From: Cladochytrium replicatum
Taxonomy: Eukaryota; Chytridiomycota; Chytridiomycetes; Cladochytriales; Cladochytriaceae
Direction: 5' to 3'
Length of the DNA stretch: 64,000 nt
Assembly (NCBI GenBank): GCA_025526935.1
Contig: JAHLKD010000045.1
Span: 62,001-126,000, forward strand
The position numbers and the translations under genes were made by a program. Each line of letters opens with the position of its first letter. Within the stretch, counting starts at the first letter, position 1. The notes under the pieces were generated by a model, which was not told the DNA's origin, did no database searches, and saw only the letters and a list, made by a program, of their open reading frames with translations. Below are positions 11,730 to 22,735 of this stretch, piece by piece.

Positions 11730-13885
11730 GTGGTGGTTTCATCCAGGACCCACCATTTTGGACCTTTTTGTGCGTTCACTCAGGAACGTATTACCGGCTA
11801 CACAAACACTTCCCTGATTACTCAGAATTACGGGCGATCAGTTTCGATTATTTTACGCATTTTTCCGAGCACAATATGTCGACAACTCGAGGGTTCAGGA
11901 TCGCGTGAGGGCTCATGTTGGACAGCCTTTGGAACCTCGGGAACGATTGCGGCATCTTGTGGAGCGCTTGGAGGAACCTCGCGATGCGTGGAGGAATGCG
12001 TTTTTGTTGATGTATTCATTGGAGGACGTTGCTGGATTTTGGCCAGTGTTGGATCTGGTTAGATCGCTGTCCCGAATGCACTTGTGGAATTGTTAAACCG
12101 TGCGCATGAAGAGGGACGCGCTGAATCGGCTGTATCACTCGAGCAGCTTGAAATCGAGAACGATGCACTTGCGATGCAGTGCGCGGCGCTTGCGGATAAC
12201 TTGGTTCTGGCGACGGATCAGCTTGATCCCATTGATGTTGCTGATGTCGAGCACGATGGAGAGAAGCGTTGGACTGCCAGACTGATTTTTTGGATGCCGA
12301 TTTATCGAATCATGATGGAATTGGCAAAACTTGGCAGATCTGCAGCAGGAACTGGCGAGTGCTTGTCGAGAGCTTCACGTTGCACAGGAGAATGCAGCGG
12401 AAGCACGGCGCAAGGCAGCCAGTGCTGCAGCAGAGCTAGAGACGGCTCGATCGGTGGAGGCAAAGCGAGTTTCAGCTCTGGATGACTTGGAGAAGCAGTT
12501 GAAGTTGTCCCAAGAGCTTGCCAGCCAACTCCGCATCGAGGCCGAACTGGTAGAGGCGGAATTGGCCACAGTGAAGGCTGCTGGAGCCAGTCTTTGCACT
12601 CGTTTGGATTGCGCCAAAATACCCGACGCCGAAATGGCGCAGCAGAGCAGGCGTGGGAGCGAGGTCTCTCTTCACAAAACAAAAATGGACCTCCAACGTT
12701 GGCAGATCGATTTTGTAGTCTGTGGTGAGCAGAATGCAAGGCCAACCACGAATTGCGTGAAGCTTTAGATTTATCAATTGCTGAATGTGACAGATTGAAG
12801 AGGGACCGTGATCAGATTCGAGCATTACTTGCAGTGTCATCATCATCTGACGATCAGCACTCTGATGTGCAAGAGCTTGGACCAAAGGACTCGGCATCAC
12901 AACAAGCTTCCCCAGTTTTACCATCTTCCCAATTTGTTTTGAAAGATGCAGCTGTACCAACAGTGAAAACACTCGGAACTAGTGATTATCATGGACCTAC
13001 AGCGGATGTTTTCCAGAGCTTTCCAGTTTGCCAATCTTCCCCTCCGCAGGGAAACATTGGACTGGAAATTGTTTCAGCACTCCAACAAACTGGGCTTCTC
13101 ACCAAACGATCAGAGAAGTTAGTCCAGAATGCTCTAAACAGCATACCTCTGTTTGGTGGGACTTCTTCTTCAGGCCAGGCTGATGATGCCAGCTCAAATG
13201 AGTTAGGGAAGTTTATCAAAGCAGTGACCAAAGTTGCAATTTAGTCAAGCTTGGACAGAACCAATGCAAGCTCAAGCTATGGTGCTACAGTTCAAAGATA
13301 ATTCTGCAGTGTCACGCTGGTGGGACGATCGTGATGAATCAGTGGAGGCGTGAGCGTGTTCAGGATTTGGAAAAGTTGAAGGAAGCTTTGATTGGTCGCT
13401 TCCACTCCCCAGATTTCTTTATCCACGCCAGGCAAACTTTGGAATTTTTGCCCATTGAATCATTCCCATCATTGGATCAGCTGTTAAATGAAATGTCACG
13501 TCTCAACTAACTTGCCAAAAGTTCGCCAACAGGAAGCATCTCAGAGAACACCTTGATTCAATGTATTGTGGATCATTCAGCTTTTCCATCAACAGTTCGG
13601 GAATCATGGGACCAAGAAAGGTCCAAATTGGCTATACCATATCCAAGTCGCACTGTTGTAACAAACTTGGATATATTTGGAGTTTGGTGTGCTAAGAAGT
13701 TTTCTTACCTGAAGTCAAACCCTTTCGCTGATGCACATGCTAAGTGGATAAAAACAGCAAAGGATCCCAATGTCAAAAATGACTCAGTTGGGAATCAGAG
13801 ACCATCATCATCTCAACAAAAGCCTAAAAAAGAACATCCGAAAAGTCTAAACACCCCTTTATGCCAGCAGAAGAGTTCAAAGTGA
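11730..13885 (+). pseudogene. Gypsy-type Gag remnant (coiled-coil rich)
   Basis: Broken plus-strand frames follow the 5' LTR. They read 'PLEPRERLRHLVERLEEPRD' near 11930, a long Ala/Glu/Leu heptad-rich coiled coil near 12330-12620 ('ELETARSVEAKRVSALDDLE'), then 'ECDRLKRDRDQIRALL' and a Ser/Gln-rich segment near 12780-13240. A further frame at 13553-13885 ('ESWDQERSKLAIPYPSRTVV') fits the end of a Gag. The frames change several times (near 12330, 12750, 13250 and 13500), so no intact Gag can be made. The assignment to Gag rests on position between LTR and protease and on the coiled-coil composition, not on a recognised capsid motif. Confidence 0.55.
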
Positions 13886-14126
13886 AGGTTAAAGATCCTG
13901 CCTGGCGAAAAGCAAATCCCAGTCCTTTCCCATGTTGAAACGCTGCTTGCAAAGGAGTTAAGCATTATAGACTGGACTGCCCCAATTATCGGAATTGGAG
14001 AGACAATAGTACTGGTGCTCCAGCTACCACTTCTTGATCTTACACGATTTTCAGCAGTAGTGTAGCGAGCGGAGATTCTTTGACTGAGGAGGATTTTTAC
14101 TGAGGGCCTCCCTTGAGGGCAATAGG

Positions 14127-15212
14127 GTGGCCTTAGTTGTGTTAGAAGATTCTCTTTCAAAGCCCATATTCATTACAACACAGAGCAGGCCATTGGCGGA
14201 TGCTCCTCCCCCTGCTAGAAAGAATCAGCATCCGAGCGCTCAGTTAAATCCACGGTATTACCGAGCATTATGTACACATTTCAACGTCTCCCCAACAGTA
14301 GATGTTTTGGGGATGGAGCTTTTTGGGGATGGAGCTTCAAGATTGGCAAAGCAGTTTTGGAGCAAAGATCCAATAGATCTATCAGTTGAAGGTTGTTTAG
14401 GGCCTGATCCTATCAGTTTGGGTGTTCCCTGGCCAACTGAAGAGATTTTTTACGCACCACCTCCACATCTGCTTGAGAGCTTCTTGAAAAAGGTCAGAAA
14501 TCAGCGCTTAAGCTCTGCTTTATTAGTATGCCCTTATCGGACAAGGTATCAATCATTTGCTATCATCAAAGCTTTGCTTCAAGCACAACCTGTTCAACTG
14601 CCTTTAGAGCGAGACCTATTTTTACCACGATCGGCTCAAGTACCGTTCAGAAATCGGAGGAAAGACTTTTATCAGCAGAACAAACCATTGCCTGATGAAT
14701 GGGGTCCACCTAATTGGGGGCCGATTGGAGCTTTCTTGATTTCAGGAGACATTAAGAAATTGACATCCTTCCAGAATATCTCAAATCAAGTGATTACATT
14801 TGAAAATTTGGAATCACGCCTGCTGAATCTTTTAGTCACCCCACGTATTCAGCAGTTTTTGGCAGCAACACCAATCTCCAACATTGATCGTACTCCCCAA
14901 AATGGTTTGCACAAAAAGTTTCCTACGCCTATGGAGGTTATCACCACACCTTGGAAAGATGTGATGGATGAGGTTGTTGCAGAATATAACACTGAAGTGA
15001 CATCTGCGTTGGAAACAGATAGAGATCAACCAGTCAACCCCTCACCTCCTAAGCCAGTAGTGCCATTCTGGTGCATGGGAACTATTGATCGCAAAGAGCA
15101 TCCAATTATTGTTGATACTGGATCATCCATTTCCGTTGTGTCGTAAAATTTATATCATGAGTTGGGACTGTCTGCTCCACGACGTGAGTGTCACGAGCCA
15201 CTAGAGGGCATA
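14127..15212 (+). pseudogene. Gypsy-type pol N-terminal part with aspartic protease motif
   Basis: A 339-residue frame ends with the retropepsin active-site motif 'PIIVDTGSSISVVS' near 15105-15143. A stop follows at once, then the same frame continues 'NLYHELGLSAPRRECHEPLE' to about 15210, as a retroviral-type protease would. Upstream, 'LLESFLKKVRNQRLSSALLV' resembles a segment seen before or beside the polymerase of some retroelements, but I am not certain of it. The frame is cut at about 15213, where an unrelated hAT terminus is joined. No reverse transcriptase follows on this strand. The host element is therefore a 5' half: LTR, Gag and protease. Confidence 0.6.
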
Positions 15213-15498
15213 GGTGTTTCTTTTTACGATAGTGTTTCTAAAATACACACTGTCCACACAGACACAAAGTGTTCATGTAAATATCCGTGGTCTAACTCAA
15301 AATTCAATCAATCCTCTCCTGGGCAGCAAAAACCCGGCGGGTCAGGGTCGGGTACGGGTTTCAACCACTTCGGGTCCGGGTATTCCCTTTGTACCCGTCA
15401 GTGACCCGGCGGGTCCCCAGACAAACACGACCCGACCCAAAGGGTTTGGTGCAGGTCACCACTGAAACCCGGACCCGACCCGGACCCGCCGAACCTTA
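15213..15498. mobile_element. Orphan left end of the hAT family
   Basis: About 286 bp repeat, in reverse orientation, the left end of the hAT copy at 28259-28545. The outer tip is at 15498 (read on minus, TAAGGTTCGGCGGGTCC). It is followed inward by an array of CGGGT/ACCCG motifs and then by unique sequence ending near 15213. The array itself is an imperfect palindrome (GGCGGGTC.GGGTCGGGT on both flanks). It sits exactly between the plus-strand Gypsy protease and a minus-strand Gypsy reverse-transcriptase fragment. Confidence 0.7.
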
Positions 15499-15961
15499 GT
15501 GAGCATTCAATACTGTATAATCTCCGGCAAGGTGTTCTCCCAGATTCTTCAGGGTAGAATACAACAACCACCTCGCTAACATACTCTGCATCAGGTATCG
15601 GACCATATTGTTTGAGCCTGGCAAATGTATCAAACTCTTTCCTGGCAGCCTCCACTTGCTTTGGGCTGAATCTCCTGGGAGGGGGCTCTACTGGAAATTT
15701 CCCTATCAATTCCACATAAAGAGGAATTTCCTTGAACTCTCCCAAGTCATTTCCAGGATAAGAGAAAGCCTTATGAAATTTGCATACAACCATCAAGGTC
15801 AATTTGACCAACACACTTGGCATGTCAAGATTGAATCTTCCATCAGAAAGCAACACTTTCAGGAATGCATTTGGAACTTCTGGTGGATTAAAAGGATCAA
15901 TTCCTGCACGATCACAGAGAGTGCCAATCTGTTTCTGTGAGAGTGTTAACTTTGATTCCAA
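15499..15961 (-). pseudogene. Gypsy reverse-transcriptase N-terminal fragment
   Basis: The minus-strand frame reads '...PPPRRFSPKQVEAARKEF' and 'GPIPDAEYVSEVVVV'. This matches the start of Ty3/Gypsy reverse transcriptase, where a PPP-RR-SP-Q-EA-R helix precedes the first beta strands. After a frameshift it continues 'STLKNLGEHLAGDYTVLNAH', matching the family DYR-LNA-T motif. It ends exactly at the hAT tip at 15498. It lies opposite in strand to the Gag and protease fragments just to its left, so these are not one uninterrupted element. Confidence 0.7.
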
Positions 15962-16343
15962 ATGTGCTTGGTGAATCTCTGATTATTCAATTTCAGAGAT
16001 GTTCTTAATGGTAAATATGGCCTGAAAGGATTTCAGTTCTATCGTTGAATACGATCACATTGAGACTATTAGTGTTTTCTTTGCGCCATTCTTCTCCCGC
16101 GAAGAACCAAGTTCGGGGTCGACGAACATGGTACAATTGTCATAGGATCCCGAGGTGATTGCATAAATGATGGCTGAGGAAGAGGGCGGATGCAAATGAC
16201 AGAACACATTGGACGGATTACATCCAGCCAAGTAAGGGAAGGGGTCTAGAGTGCTGCACCAGCACAAACCTGATAGCAATCCGCAATTCACGACCACCAT
16301 ACGCATAGAGCACAATATCTGACACTATCTCCTCAGTGGCAGT
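15962..16343. other. Unassigned sequence between Gypsy fragment and hAT copy 1
   Basis: A minus-strand frame at 16055-16315 is open for 86 codons. A neighbouring frame contains 'EEIVSDIVLYAYGGRELRIA', which looks coding but is not a family I recognise. At 16344 the sequence changes abruptly to the interior of hAT copy 1 (shared with 30169 onward). Confidence 0.3.
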
Positions 16344-16351
16344 ATTGGCAC

Positions 16352-16555
16352 CTAGTCAGCATCCCCTTTAGTACCACGTCGCGCCGGTTTCTTTGAAGGA
16401 GCTGTCGATTTGACATCAAGGCCAACTTCTGCTTCTTCCACTTCAGAACCCGATGCCAGAGATGTTTCAGGTGCAGTCACAGGTTCTGCACTTGATTCTC
16501 TTTCAGATGATGGTCTGGATTGTTTTAACGCTCGCTTCTTTGTAGTTCGAGGCAT
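16352..16555 (-). pseudogene. hAT second gene, 5' fragment (copy 1)
   Basis: Starting from ATG at 16555, the frame 'MPRTTKKRALKQSRPSSERE' is nearly identical to the start of the second gene of copy 2 (30362). It breaks after about 67 residues, just before the end of homology at 16344. The Lys/Ser/Glu-rich N-terminus suggests a nuclear, DNA- or chromatin-associated protein, but that is inference. Confidence 0.6.
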
Positions 16556-16716
16556 GGTGTTTGTACTGTTTGTCGTGGGAAGATACTGGCCCGGTGTTCT
16601 TAGCCGGAATGTTACAGGAATGTATGCTATAATACTCCCTGACACTATAGTTTTCTACCCGATCTGAAAATAATAATAAGCTAGGGAAGAAACTGGCTAG
16701 TAACATTGATAGAGAG

Positions 16717-17410
16717 GATTCTGTCCGGGTGGACAGAATCTTATTGCTAGTAAAATAGCTGTACTAGATAGAGATCACTGAAGTACCGTCAATGAGTTGA
16801 GAAAGTGTCCGGGTGGACAGAATCTTATTGCTAGTAACATTAATAGAGAGGTTAGCTGTACCTGATAGAAATTACTGAAGTACCGTCAATGAGTTGAGAA
16901 AGTGTCCGGGGGGACAGAATCCTATTCTACCCAGACAGACACAGTGACACTCAGTCTCCCAGATTTCTGTCCACCCGGACACTTTCTCAACTCATTGACG
17001 GTACTTCAGTAATCTCTATCAGGTACAGCTAACCTCTCTACAAATACTACTAGCAATAGGATTCTGTCCACCCGGACACTTTCTCAACTCATTGACGGTA
17101 CTTCAGTGATCTCTACCCAATACAACTAACCTCTCTATCAATGTTACTAGCAATAGGATTCTGTCCACCCGGACACTTTCTCAACTCATTGACGGTACTT
17201 CAGTGATCTCTATCAAGTACAGCTAACCTCTCTAATAATGTTACTAGCAATAAGATTCTGTCTACCCGGACACTTTCTCAACTCATTGACGGTACTTCAC
17301 TGATACTCCACTGATCTCGATCAAGTACAACCAACCTCTCTACAAATACTACTTGTAATAGGATTCTGTCCAGGCGGTCGCTTTCTCAACTCCTGGACGG
17401 TACTTCAACA
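16717..17410. repeat. Palindromic array of 97-bp units, hAT copy 1
   Basis: Rightward units begin CTGTCCACCCGGACAC at 16967, 17064, 17161 and 17258, an exact 97-bp period. A degenerate unit follows at 17366 after an 11-bp insertion. To the left, at about 16718-16920, three units lie in inverse orientation, with GTGTCCGGGTGGACAG on the plus strand. The two blocks are separated by a unique centre at about 16921-16966. Each unit contains the dyad TGTCC-N4-GGACA. The array lies between the end of the transposase gene and the start of the second gene. Confidence 0.9.
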
Positions 17411-17438
17411 GATGAACAGTCTAAACAACAATTTATAT

Positions 17439-19874
17439 TTAAAAGAGTGGGTTATCATCAGTTGCTTGCAACTCTAATACCACATCAAAATCCTCGCCAA
17501 AATTATGCACCTTTACAAAATCCTCACTAACATCACTTTTTGAATCTAGGGAATCATTTTTGAACGGTTCTTCAGCACTCAATTGATGCAACCAGTCATG
17601 CCGGCACATCAACGCATTTATTGTTCTTGGAGCAAGGCGGTTGCGAGTTGCAGGTACCAAATCAACCCCGGCTGAAAACTTTCGTTCGACTGGAGCGCTT
17701 GTTGCTGGTATTCCTAAATAGTCCATTGCCATCTGGCTTAGGGCTGGAAAGTTCACACTTCCAACAGTCTTCCACCAGTCCATAATATTGATTGGCTTCC
17801 CATCAGAATCAATACCGCGGAGTACCTGATCGCCAAGATAGCGATCCAGCTCATCTTTTTCCTCAGGAATCTCTTCTTGCCAGATGAAAACAGATCTAGT
17901 GGCTCTCAAGCGTTCAGCGTCCGTTTTTTTCTGTCTATCACCGGAAGCTCCGCTCGAATCGTGTCGACGTTCTGGCGTGTTTCCAAAAACATCGGCACCA
18001 CTGTTCTTGATTTTCCGTGACTTATACGATTCCTCCCAGACTTTCCGCACTAGGGTGACCTGATCCCTTCCTACATCTTTCTCCCAAGCCTTTGAAAATC
18101 GATAATATTGATCCTTAAAACGAGGATCGAGTACCGTCGCAACTGCTAAACACGGGCTCTTAGCGATTGAGTAATATATTCTGAGCTTATCTAGTGCATT
18201 TCGAAATGCTTTGGTGAAAGTTTCATCCAATTCTGCATCCTCTAGGTCCTCCAGTTAATCGATAAGATCGTTGTAAAATGGAATAACAAGCGGAAGTGTT
18301 AGATATCTAGACCCCTCGATTGCCTTTGATATAACCTCAAAAACACTCAAACCATCCCGGATCTTCTGTAGGACCTCCCATTGCTTTGGATTTATTGACC
18401 AATCTTTCAAAGAATCTTCAATCCAGCATATTTTGTCCATTGCCTCTCGTAGCTGTAAGGCTCGTTTGACCATATAGAACGTGCTATTCCAGCGAGTTGT
18501 CACATCGATAATTTGTAATAGAGGAACCAGTTTCACAAATCGGCACGAATCAATAAATGAGCTTCGTCGTTTTGGGGAAGACCGGATTCCTCTGACTAGC
18601 CGTCGAAGAAGGTTTATGACATTAACGCCGGAGTTATCGTCATTTGCGACTGTGTCCCCTGCGGGCGCGAATGCATCGATAAAATCCTTTGCTGCAAGAT
18701 TGATAATGTGTGCCATACACCGCCTGTGTTGAGTTTCTGCAGACCACGCAATATCCCTATCTTCCAAGAGCGTCTCCAGCTTAGCACTCATGGTAAAGTT
18801 GTTTGAACCGTTGTCGGTTGTAATGCACAATAAGCGTTCACCCGATAGCATGCCAAATTCATCCAGACACTTGACAAGCTGACTAGCCATGGCGACGCCT
18901 TCATGCTTTCCAACCATCGGAATCATCTGCAGCAGCAAGTCCTGCGGCTCCCATTCTTTCGTGATGAAGTGGGCAGTAATTCCAAGAAAAGAAATCTGGT
19001 TCTTCGATGTCCAACAGTCAGCTGTTATTGATAGTTTTGAAGGCGAACCAACAATCAGACCTTTAATGAGCTCCTTCTGCCTATCGTAAAGATCCATCTC
19101 CTTTTGCTTCACTGCTTTTGCCGTCTTTGGTGTATAGTTTGGCTGAAAAGTCTTCAGCATGCTGACAAAGAACTCGTTCTCCACAACAGTAAAAGCCTGA
19201 TTGTCTGCAGCAATCCAGTCCAAAATTGACCGCCACGCTACGTCTGGATTGAACACAAAGTTTTGCTCCTTCTCCTGCGAGCAGAAATTCAATGTCTGTT
19301 GTCCCTTGGGGACGATGTCCAACAGTTCAAGCGACCTGGCAATACTTCCATGGTGGTTTTTCAGATGCCGGAGGAAGTTTTTTGTTGATCCCGTCTTATC
19401 GACCTTCTGGCTCCACTTGCATTTCGCAACCAAACATGTTCTCAGACCATTATCAACCTTATAGTAATCCTTCGCTATGCCGCCTCGACTACCTCTACAG
19501 TCCGACATGCTATCAACATCTGCGTCTGATGAAAGCATTGATGGTTGAACTGATCCAGCTGCAGGCTCCTGTCGCACTGAAGAGTCAGCAAAACTAACGT
19601 CGGCAGGAAGCTCTGGTGCATGCTGAGAAGCCAGGCCCAACTCGCTGGAGTCATTGGAAGAAGATGTGGAGCTCGGCTCTCGAGCGCTGTTGTTGCCACC
19701 CTGTCCTGATACACGTCTGCGTTTGTCCTGCATGATGTTCCCCTCGCTGGACGCCTCTGAAATTTGGGGGGCTGGCAGACTTCACTTCTGTGTGTCAAGC
19801 GGATGACTGTCCACCAGTCTTTGGCTTGCGTCGGACGCTGCCTTACGCTTTGGTTTAACAAAGGCGGCGTCCAT
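17439..19874 (-). pseudogene. hAT transposase, copy 1 (inactivated by two stops)
   Basis: From an ATG at 19874 the frame would code for about 811 residues in phase to a stop at 17439. It has a BED-type zinc finger ('CLVAKCKW...HLKNHH', about 19440-19350) and RNase H-fold core motifs 'ITADCWTSKNQISFLGITAH' (first Asp, about 19030) and 'CITTDNGSNN' (second Asp, about 18820). The hAT C-terminal dimerisation block is 'DYLGIPATSAPVERKFSAG' (about 17720-17660). The enzyme would excise and insert the element. Two in-frame stops break it: a TGA near 19786 where copy 2 has CGA, and a TAA at about 18254 where copy 2 has CAA. Both are C-to-T changes on the coding strand. The gene is preceded by the right-hand 97-bp array. 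Confidence 0.85.
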
Positions 19875-19996
19875 TTTTGCTGTGGTGTGGCTGGAACGTT
19901 ACCGACTCTAATGTCCAGGTGCACAGAAAGCACAGCTCTCGAGGTCTGTCGTGGTAGAAATTGTTTGTTGCAGAACTTCCGTTGTGACTTCTTGGA

Positions 19997-20497
19997 AAGT
20001 GTCCGGGTGGACAGAATCGTATTGCTAGTAACATTGATAGAGGTTAGTTGTACTGGGTAGAGATAACTGAAGTACGTCAATGAGTTGAGAAAGTGTCCGG
20101 GTGGACAGAATTTTATTGCTAGTAACATTGATAGAGATGTTAGTTGTACTCGATAGAGATCACTCAAGTACCGTCAATGAGTTAAGAAAGTGTCCGGGTG
20201 GACAGAATCTTATTGCTAGTAACATTGATAGAGATGTTAATTGTACTTGATAGAGATCACTGAAGTACCGTCAATGAGTTAAGAAAGTGTCCGGGTGGAC
20301 AGAATCTTATTGCTAGTAACATTGATAGAGAGGTTAGTTGTATTGGGTAGAGATAACTGAAGTACGTCAATGAGTTGAGAAAGTGTCCGGGTGGACAGAA
20401 AATACATGCCTCGATGTCTGTTACGATGCAAAATTGTTTGATACATACAAAACTTATATTGCGTCTTCTTGGAAAGTGTCCGCGTGGACAGAAAGAA
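19997..20497. repeat. Right-hand 97-bp array, hAT copy 1 (transposase upstream region)
   Basis: Units carrying GTGTCCGGGTGGACAG begin near 19999, 20093, 20190, 20287 and 20383, with 94-97 bp spacing. A variant TGTCC-GCGT-GGACA follows at about 20477, after a short unique segment. The array lies directly upstream of the transposase start and has the same orientation as the units upstream of the second gene. It is a candidate promoter or transposase-binding region. Confidence 0.85.
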
Positions 20498-20519
20498 CAA
20501 TAGCTTCGTTTTAGATTCT

Positions 20520-20700
20520 CTATCACATCGGGTTTTACTCGGGTCTGACTTTTGACCCGAGAAGGGTTTTCCTACTGGACCCGATACCCGACCCGGATCC
20601 GACCTGAAAATTTTCCATGAAAACCCAGCACTCAGGTCGGGTACATTTAGTCAATGGACCCGGACCCGACCCGAAAGACCCTAAAACCCGCCGATCCTTA
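20520..20700. repeat. hAT right terminus with CGGGT/ACCCG array
   Basis: Irregularly repeated CGGGT and ACCCG pentamers on both strands end at ...AAACCCGCCGATCCTTA (20700). Read inward this tip is TAAGGATCGGCGGG, which matches the left tip TAAGGTTCGGCGGG at 28259. The pair is therefore an imperfect terminal inverted repeat. Related ends occur at 34250-34385 (truncated) and 44164-44290 (inverted). Confidence 0.75.
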
Positions 20701-20771
20701 CTAGTAACATTGATAGAGAGGTTAGCTGCACCTGATAGAAATTACTGAAGCACTGTCAATGAGTTGAGAAA

Positions 20772-21370
20772 TGTTAAGTATTTCGATTGATGGACTTGGC
20801 CAATCCAGTCATTGATAGTACAAAAACACAAACGCCCGATATACAGAAATGTCACTCTTCACTGAGCAACATTTCTAACTATTGAACTAAAGCATATAGA
20901 TGATGATCTATTACGAGTTTGGATACCTCCGGTTATTTCTTCATGGGTTATATTTATTGCAGCCATAGGTATAGTAAACTGTCATTACTTTTCTATCATC
21001 CACTTGTAGAAGTGAAGCCCGGATCAGATCACAGCAAAGGTTTACATATGATTAACGCGTTCGTGGGAATCATGTGTGAGAACAATCCTGTTGAGGAGAG
21101 CTAGATCTCACGCACAGCTTAGCATGATTATGCTTCGCTACGCCTGTGAGAAGAAGAGTCAAACCTTATCGCTTCGATCCAGATCTTCCGGAAGGAAAAG
21201 CCAAAACGACAGTATACTTATTTAAGGAGCCTGTGGCGATACACACAAGGAGCATTCTCTTGCGCTAGTACTTGTGACTCGCAATCTTCTTTATTCATCT
21301 CTTAGAAACATTAACCCGTGAATTAGCAACACACACAACCTGAGGATCCAGACCACAGCTTTGTTCAACA
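20772..21370 (+). repeat. Copia C1-family LTR (5' LTR of C1)
   Basis: A 599-bp LTR from TGTTAAGTATTTCG to TTGTTCAACA. It is nearly identical to the copies at 44950-45548 (plus) and 51009-51607 (minus). I see only two differences from those two copies, both transitions. It is inserted into a hAT 97-bp repeat unit. The internal sequence after it begins CAATAGTTA, as also after the LTR of the C2/C3 family, so this may be the primer-binding region. Confidence 0.9.
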
Positions 21371-21421
21371 CAATAGTTACGAATCGTTGCTTAACACATT
21401 TCTTTGGACAACAACGACAAG

Positions 21422-22735
21422 ATGGGTTCAGGATCGAATGACGCCACATCTTCGCGGCCGAAGCCATTCACCGGTAAAACGCTGCAGGATTTCGATCTGT
21501 ACATGGAACAAGTGCAGACTTACGCAAACTTACGTGGCGGCGCTGGCACTATGCTTCTCCAAGAACCAATGGCTCTTCCTGATAGTCCGAATTACGAGGC
21601 GGAAGGAAATCGCCCACAGCGTCCGATAGTCATCGCCGGAGCTGCTGGCGGAGCTGCTAACAAAGCACGAGCACAATGGGAAGCAGAACTACGTGAACAT
21701 TTGGCGATCGTCACACACAACAGTCACTTACGTACGCAATATCGTGCTGAGATGCAAGATTACCATGCACAACAAGCGGACAATAACGTCGCAGTTGGAA
21801 TTCTATGCGAATGTTTCCCAAAACGCGACATGAATCGAGTCAGAGCTTATGCGTCAGCAAAAGGCAAAGTCGATGGACTTCGCCGAATTTTCAGTGCTGG
21901 CGGTCAAGCTCCGATCGAATCGTCTATGTGGGAGCAACGGCTGGTAGATCTGAAATGTACAAACGGTCAGTTGGCAGAAAGCGTTCAGCAGTTTGTGACC
22001 GACCTCACTGAGTTATTCAAACTCAAACTGAACTCTTTACCGGACGAACTCGTAATCAAGGATCTACTAAACCGGTTAGTCGCAAAAATCACGATGCAGA
22101 CAATTGAACTACGGACCCTCGTACCTTTTCTCGGAAAAATGATCACTTCTGCGTATGCCGAATGGGAACCGGCGTTAATACAAGATCCAATTGATGCTGC
22201 AAACCCGAATGCTCCGCGACCATTCCACCAAAAGCCAACGCATTACTTCGAAACAGTGTCAAATATCTTGACCGACCTCAACCAATTGGTCCAACTCAAC
22301 GTCACCATGGATGCCGGTGGGCCGAATGGGACAAAGAAGGCCATGAAGGCAAAGGCGAAGAAAGCGAAGGCGAAAGCGAAAGCCAAGGTTGCGAAGTCGG
22401 AGGATATTTGTACCTTGCATCCGAACTCATCTCACACCAATGCTCAATGCCGTAAGCAGGGTGCCTCGGGTGGCTCAGGCAGTAGCGGTGGGAGTAGCAG
22501 TTCCACTCGGACCAGGCAGTCGCAGGACTCCAGGTCGTCCACATCTTCTTCTGCAAAGAAGACAGATCTCACATGCAATTTCTGTGGCAAACGAGGACAC
22601 AAGCAGTCGGCGTGTAAACGCTATCTCACTGCAAAGAGTCTTTGTTTAGACACGGATTTTCGTGCATTCATTGCCAGCCGTGGCGATGCAGGTGATGATT
22701 CGTCGGAGGACGAATCTACCGCCAACCGGTGTTGA
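21422..22735 (+). CDS. Copia C1 Gag
   Basis: About 437 residues from the ATG at 21422. The protein would form the virus-like particle of the retrotransposon and package its RNA. It opens with 'SRPKPFTGKTLQDFDLYMEQ', similar to the Gag start of C2 and C3, and has a helical capsid-like body. A Lys/Ala-rich basic stretch (about 22330-22390) is followed by a CCHC zinc knuckle 'CNFCGKRGHKQSACKR' (about 22576-22623). The C-terminus is acidic and serine-rich. The ORF is intact. It ends seven bases past the start of the next frame, so Gag and Pol are in different frames here, whereas in C2 and C3 they read through. This could be a lesion or a frameshift site. Confidence 0.8.
   Translation: MGSGSNDATSSRPKPFTGKTLQDFDLYMEQVQTYANLRGGAGTMLLQEPMALPDSPNYEAEGNRPQRPIVIAGAAGGAANKARAQWEAELREHLAIVTHNSHLRTQYRAEMQDYHAQQADNNVAVGILCECFPKRDMNRVRAYASAKGKVDGLRRIFSAGGQAPIESSMWEQRLVDLKCTNGQLAESVQQFVTDLTELFKLKLNSLPDELVIKDLLNRLVAKITMQTIELRTLVPFLGKMITSAYAEWEPALIQDPIDAANPNAPRPFHQKPTHYFETVSNILTDLNQLVQLNVTMDAGGPNGTKKAMKAKAKKAKAKAKAKVAKSEDICTLHPNSSHTNAQCRKQGASGGSGSSGGSSSSTRTRQSQDSRSSTSSSAKKTDLTCNFCGKRGHKQSACKRYLTAKSLCLDTDFRAFIASRGDAGDDSSEDESTANRC

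Larger units (their letters stand above)
16344..20700 (-). mobile_element. hAT DNA transposon, copy 1 (left-truncated)
   Basis: This copy shares its whole length with the hAT copy at 28259-34385. From left to right it holds the 5' fragment of the second gene, a palindromic 97-bp repeat array, a transposase gene on minus, a second array and a CGGGT/ACCCG-rich right end finishing ...CCGATCCTTA at 20700. The left third of the element, including most of the second gene and the left tip, is missing: homology stops at 16344. To the right of 20700 is part of another 97-bp unit, so this copy's right end abuts hAT-type repeat DNA. Confidence 0.8.

Noticed and set aside
16717-17410. 97-bp repeats as a CRISPR array or ordinary satellite
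   Set aside because: There are no variable spacers, and the units are confined to the transposon and its fragments.
20520-20700. CGGGT/ACCCG arrays as telomeric or subtelomeric repeats
   Set aside because: The motif is irregular, occurs on both strands, lies only at hAT ends and is flanked by single-copy genes.
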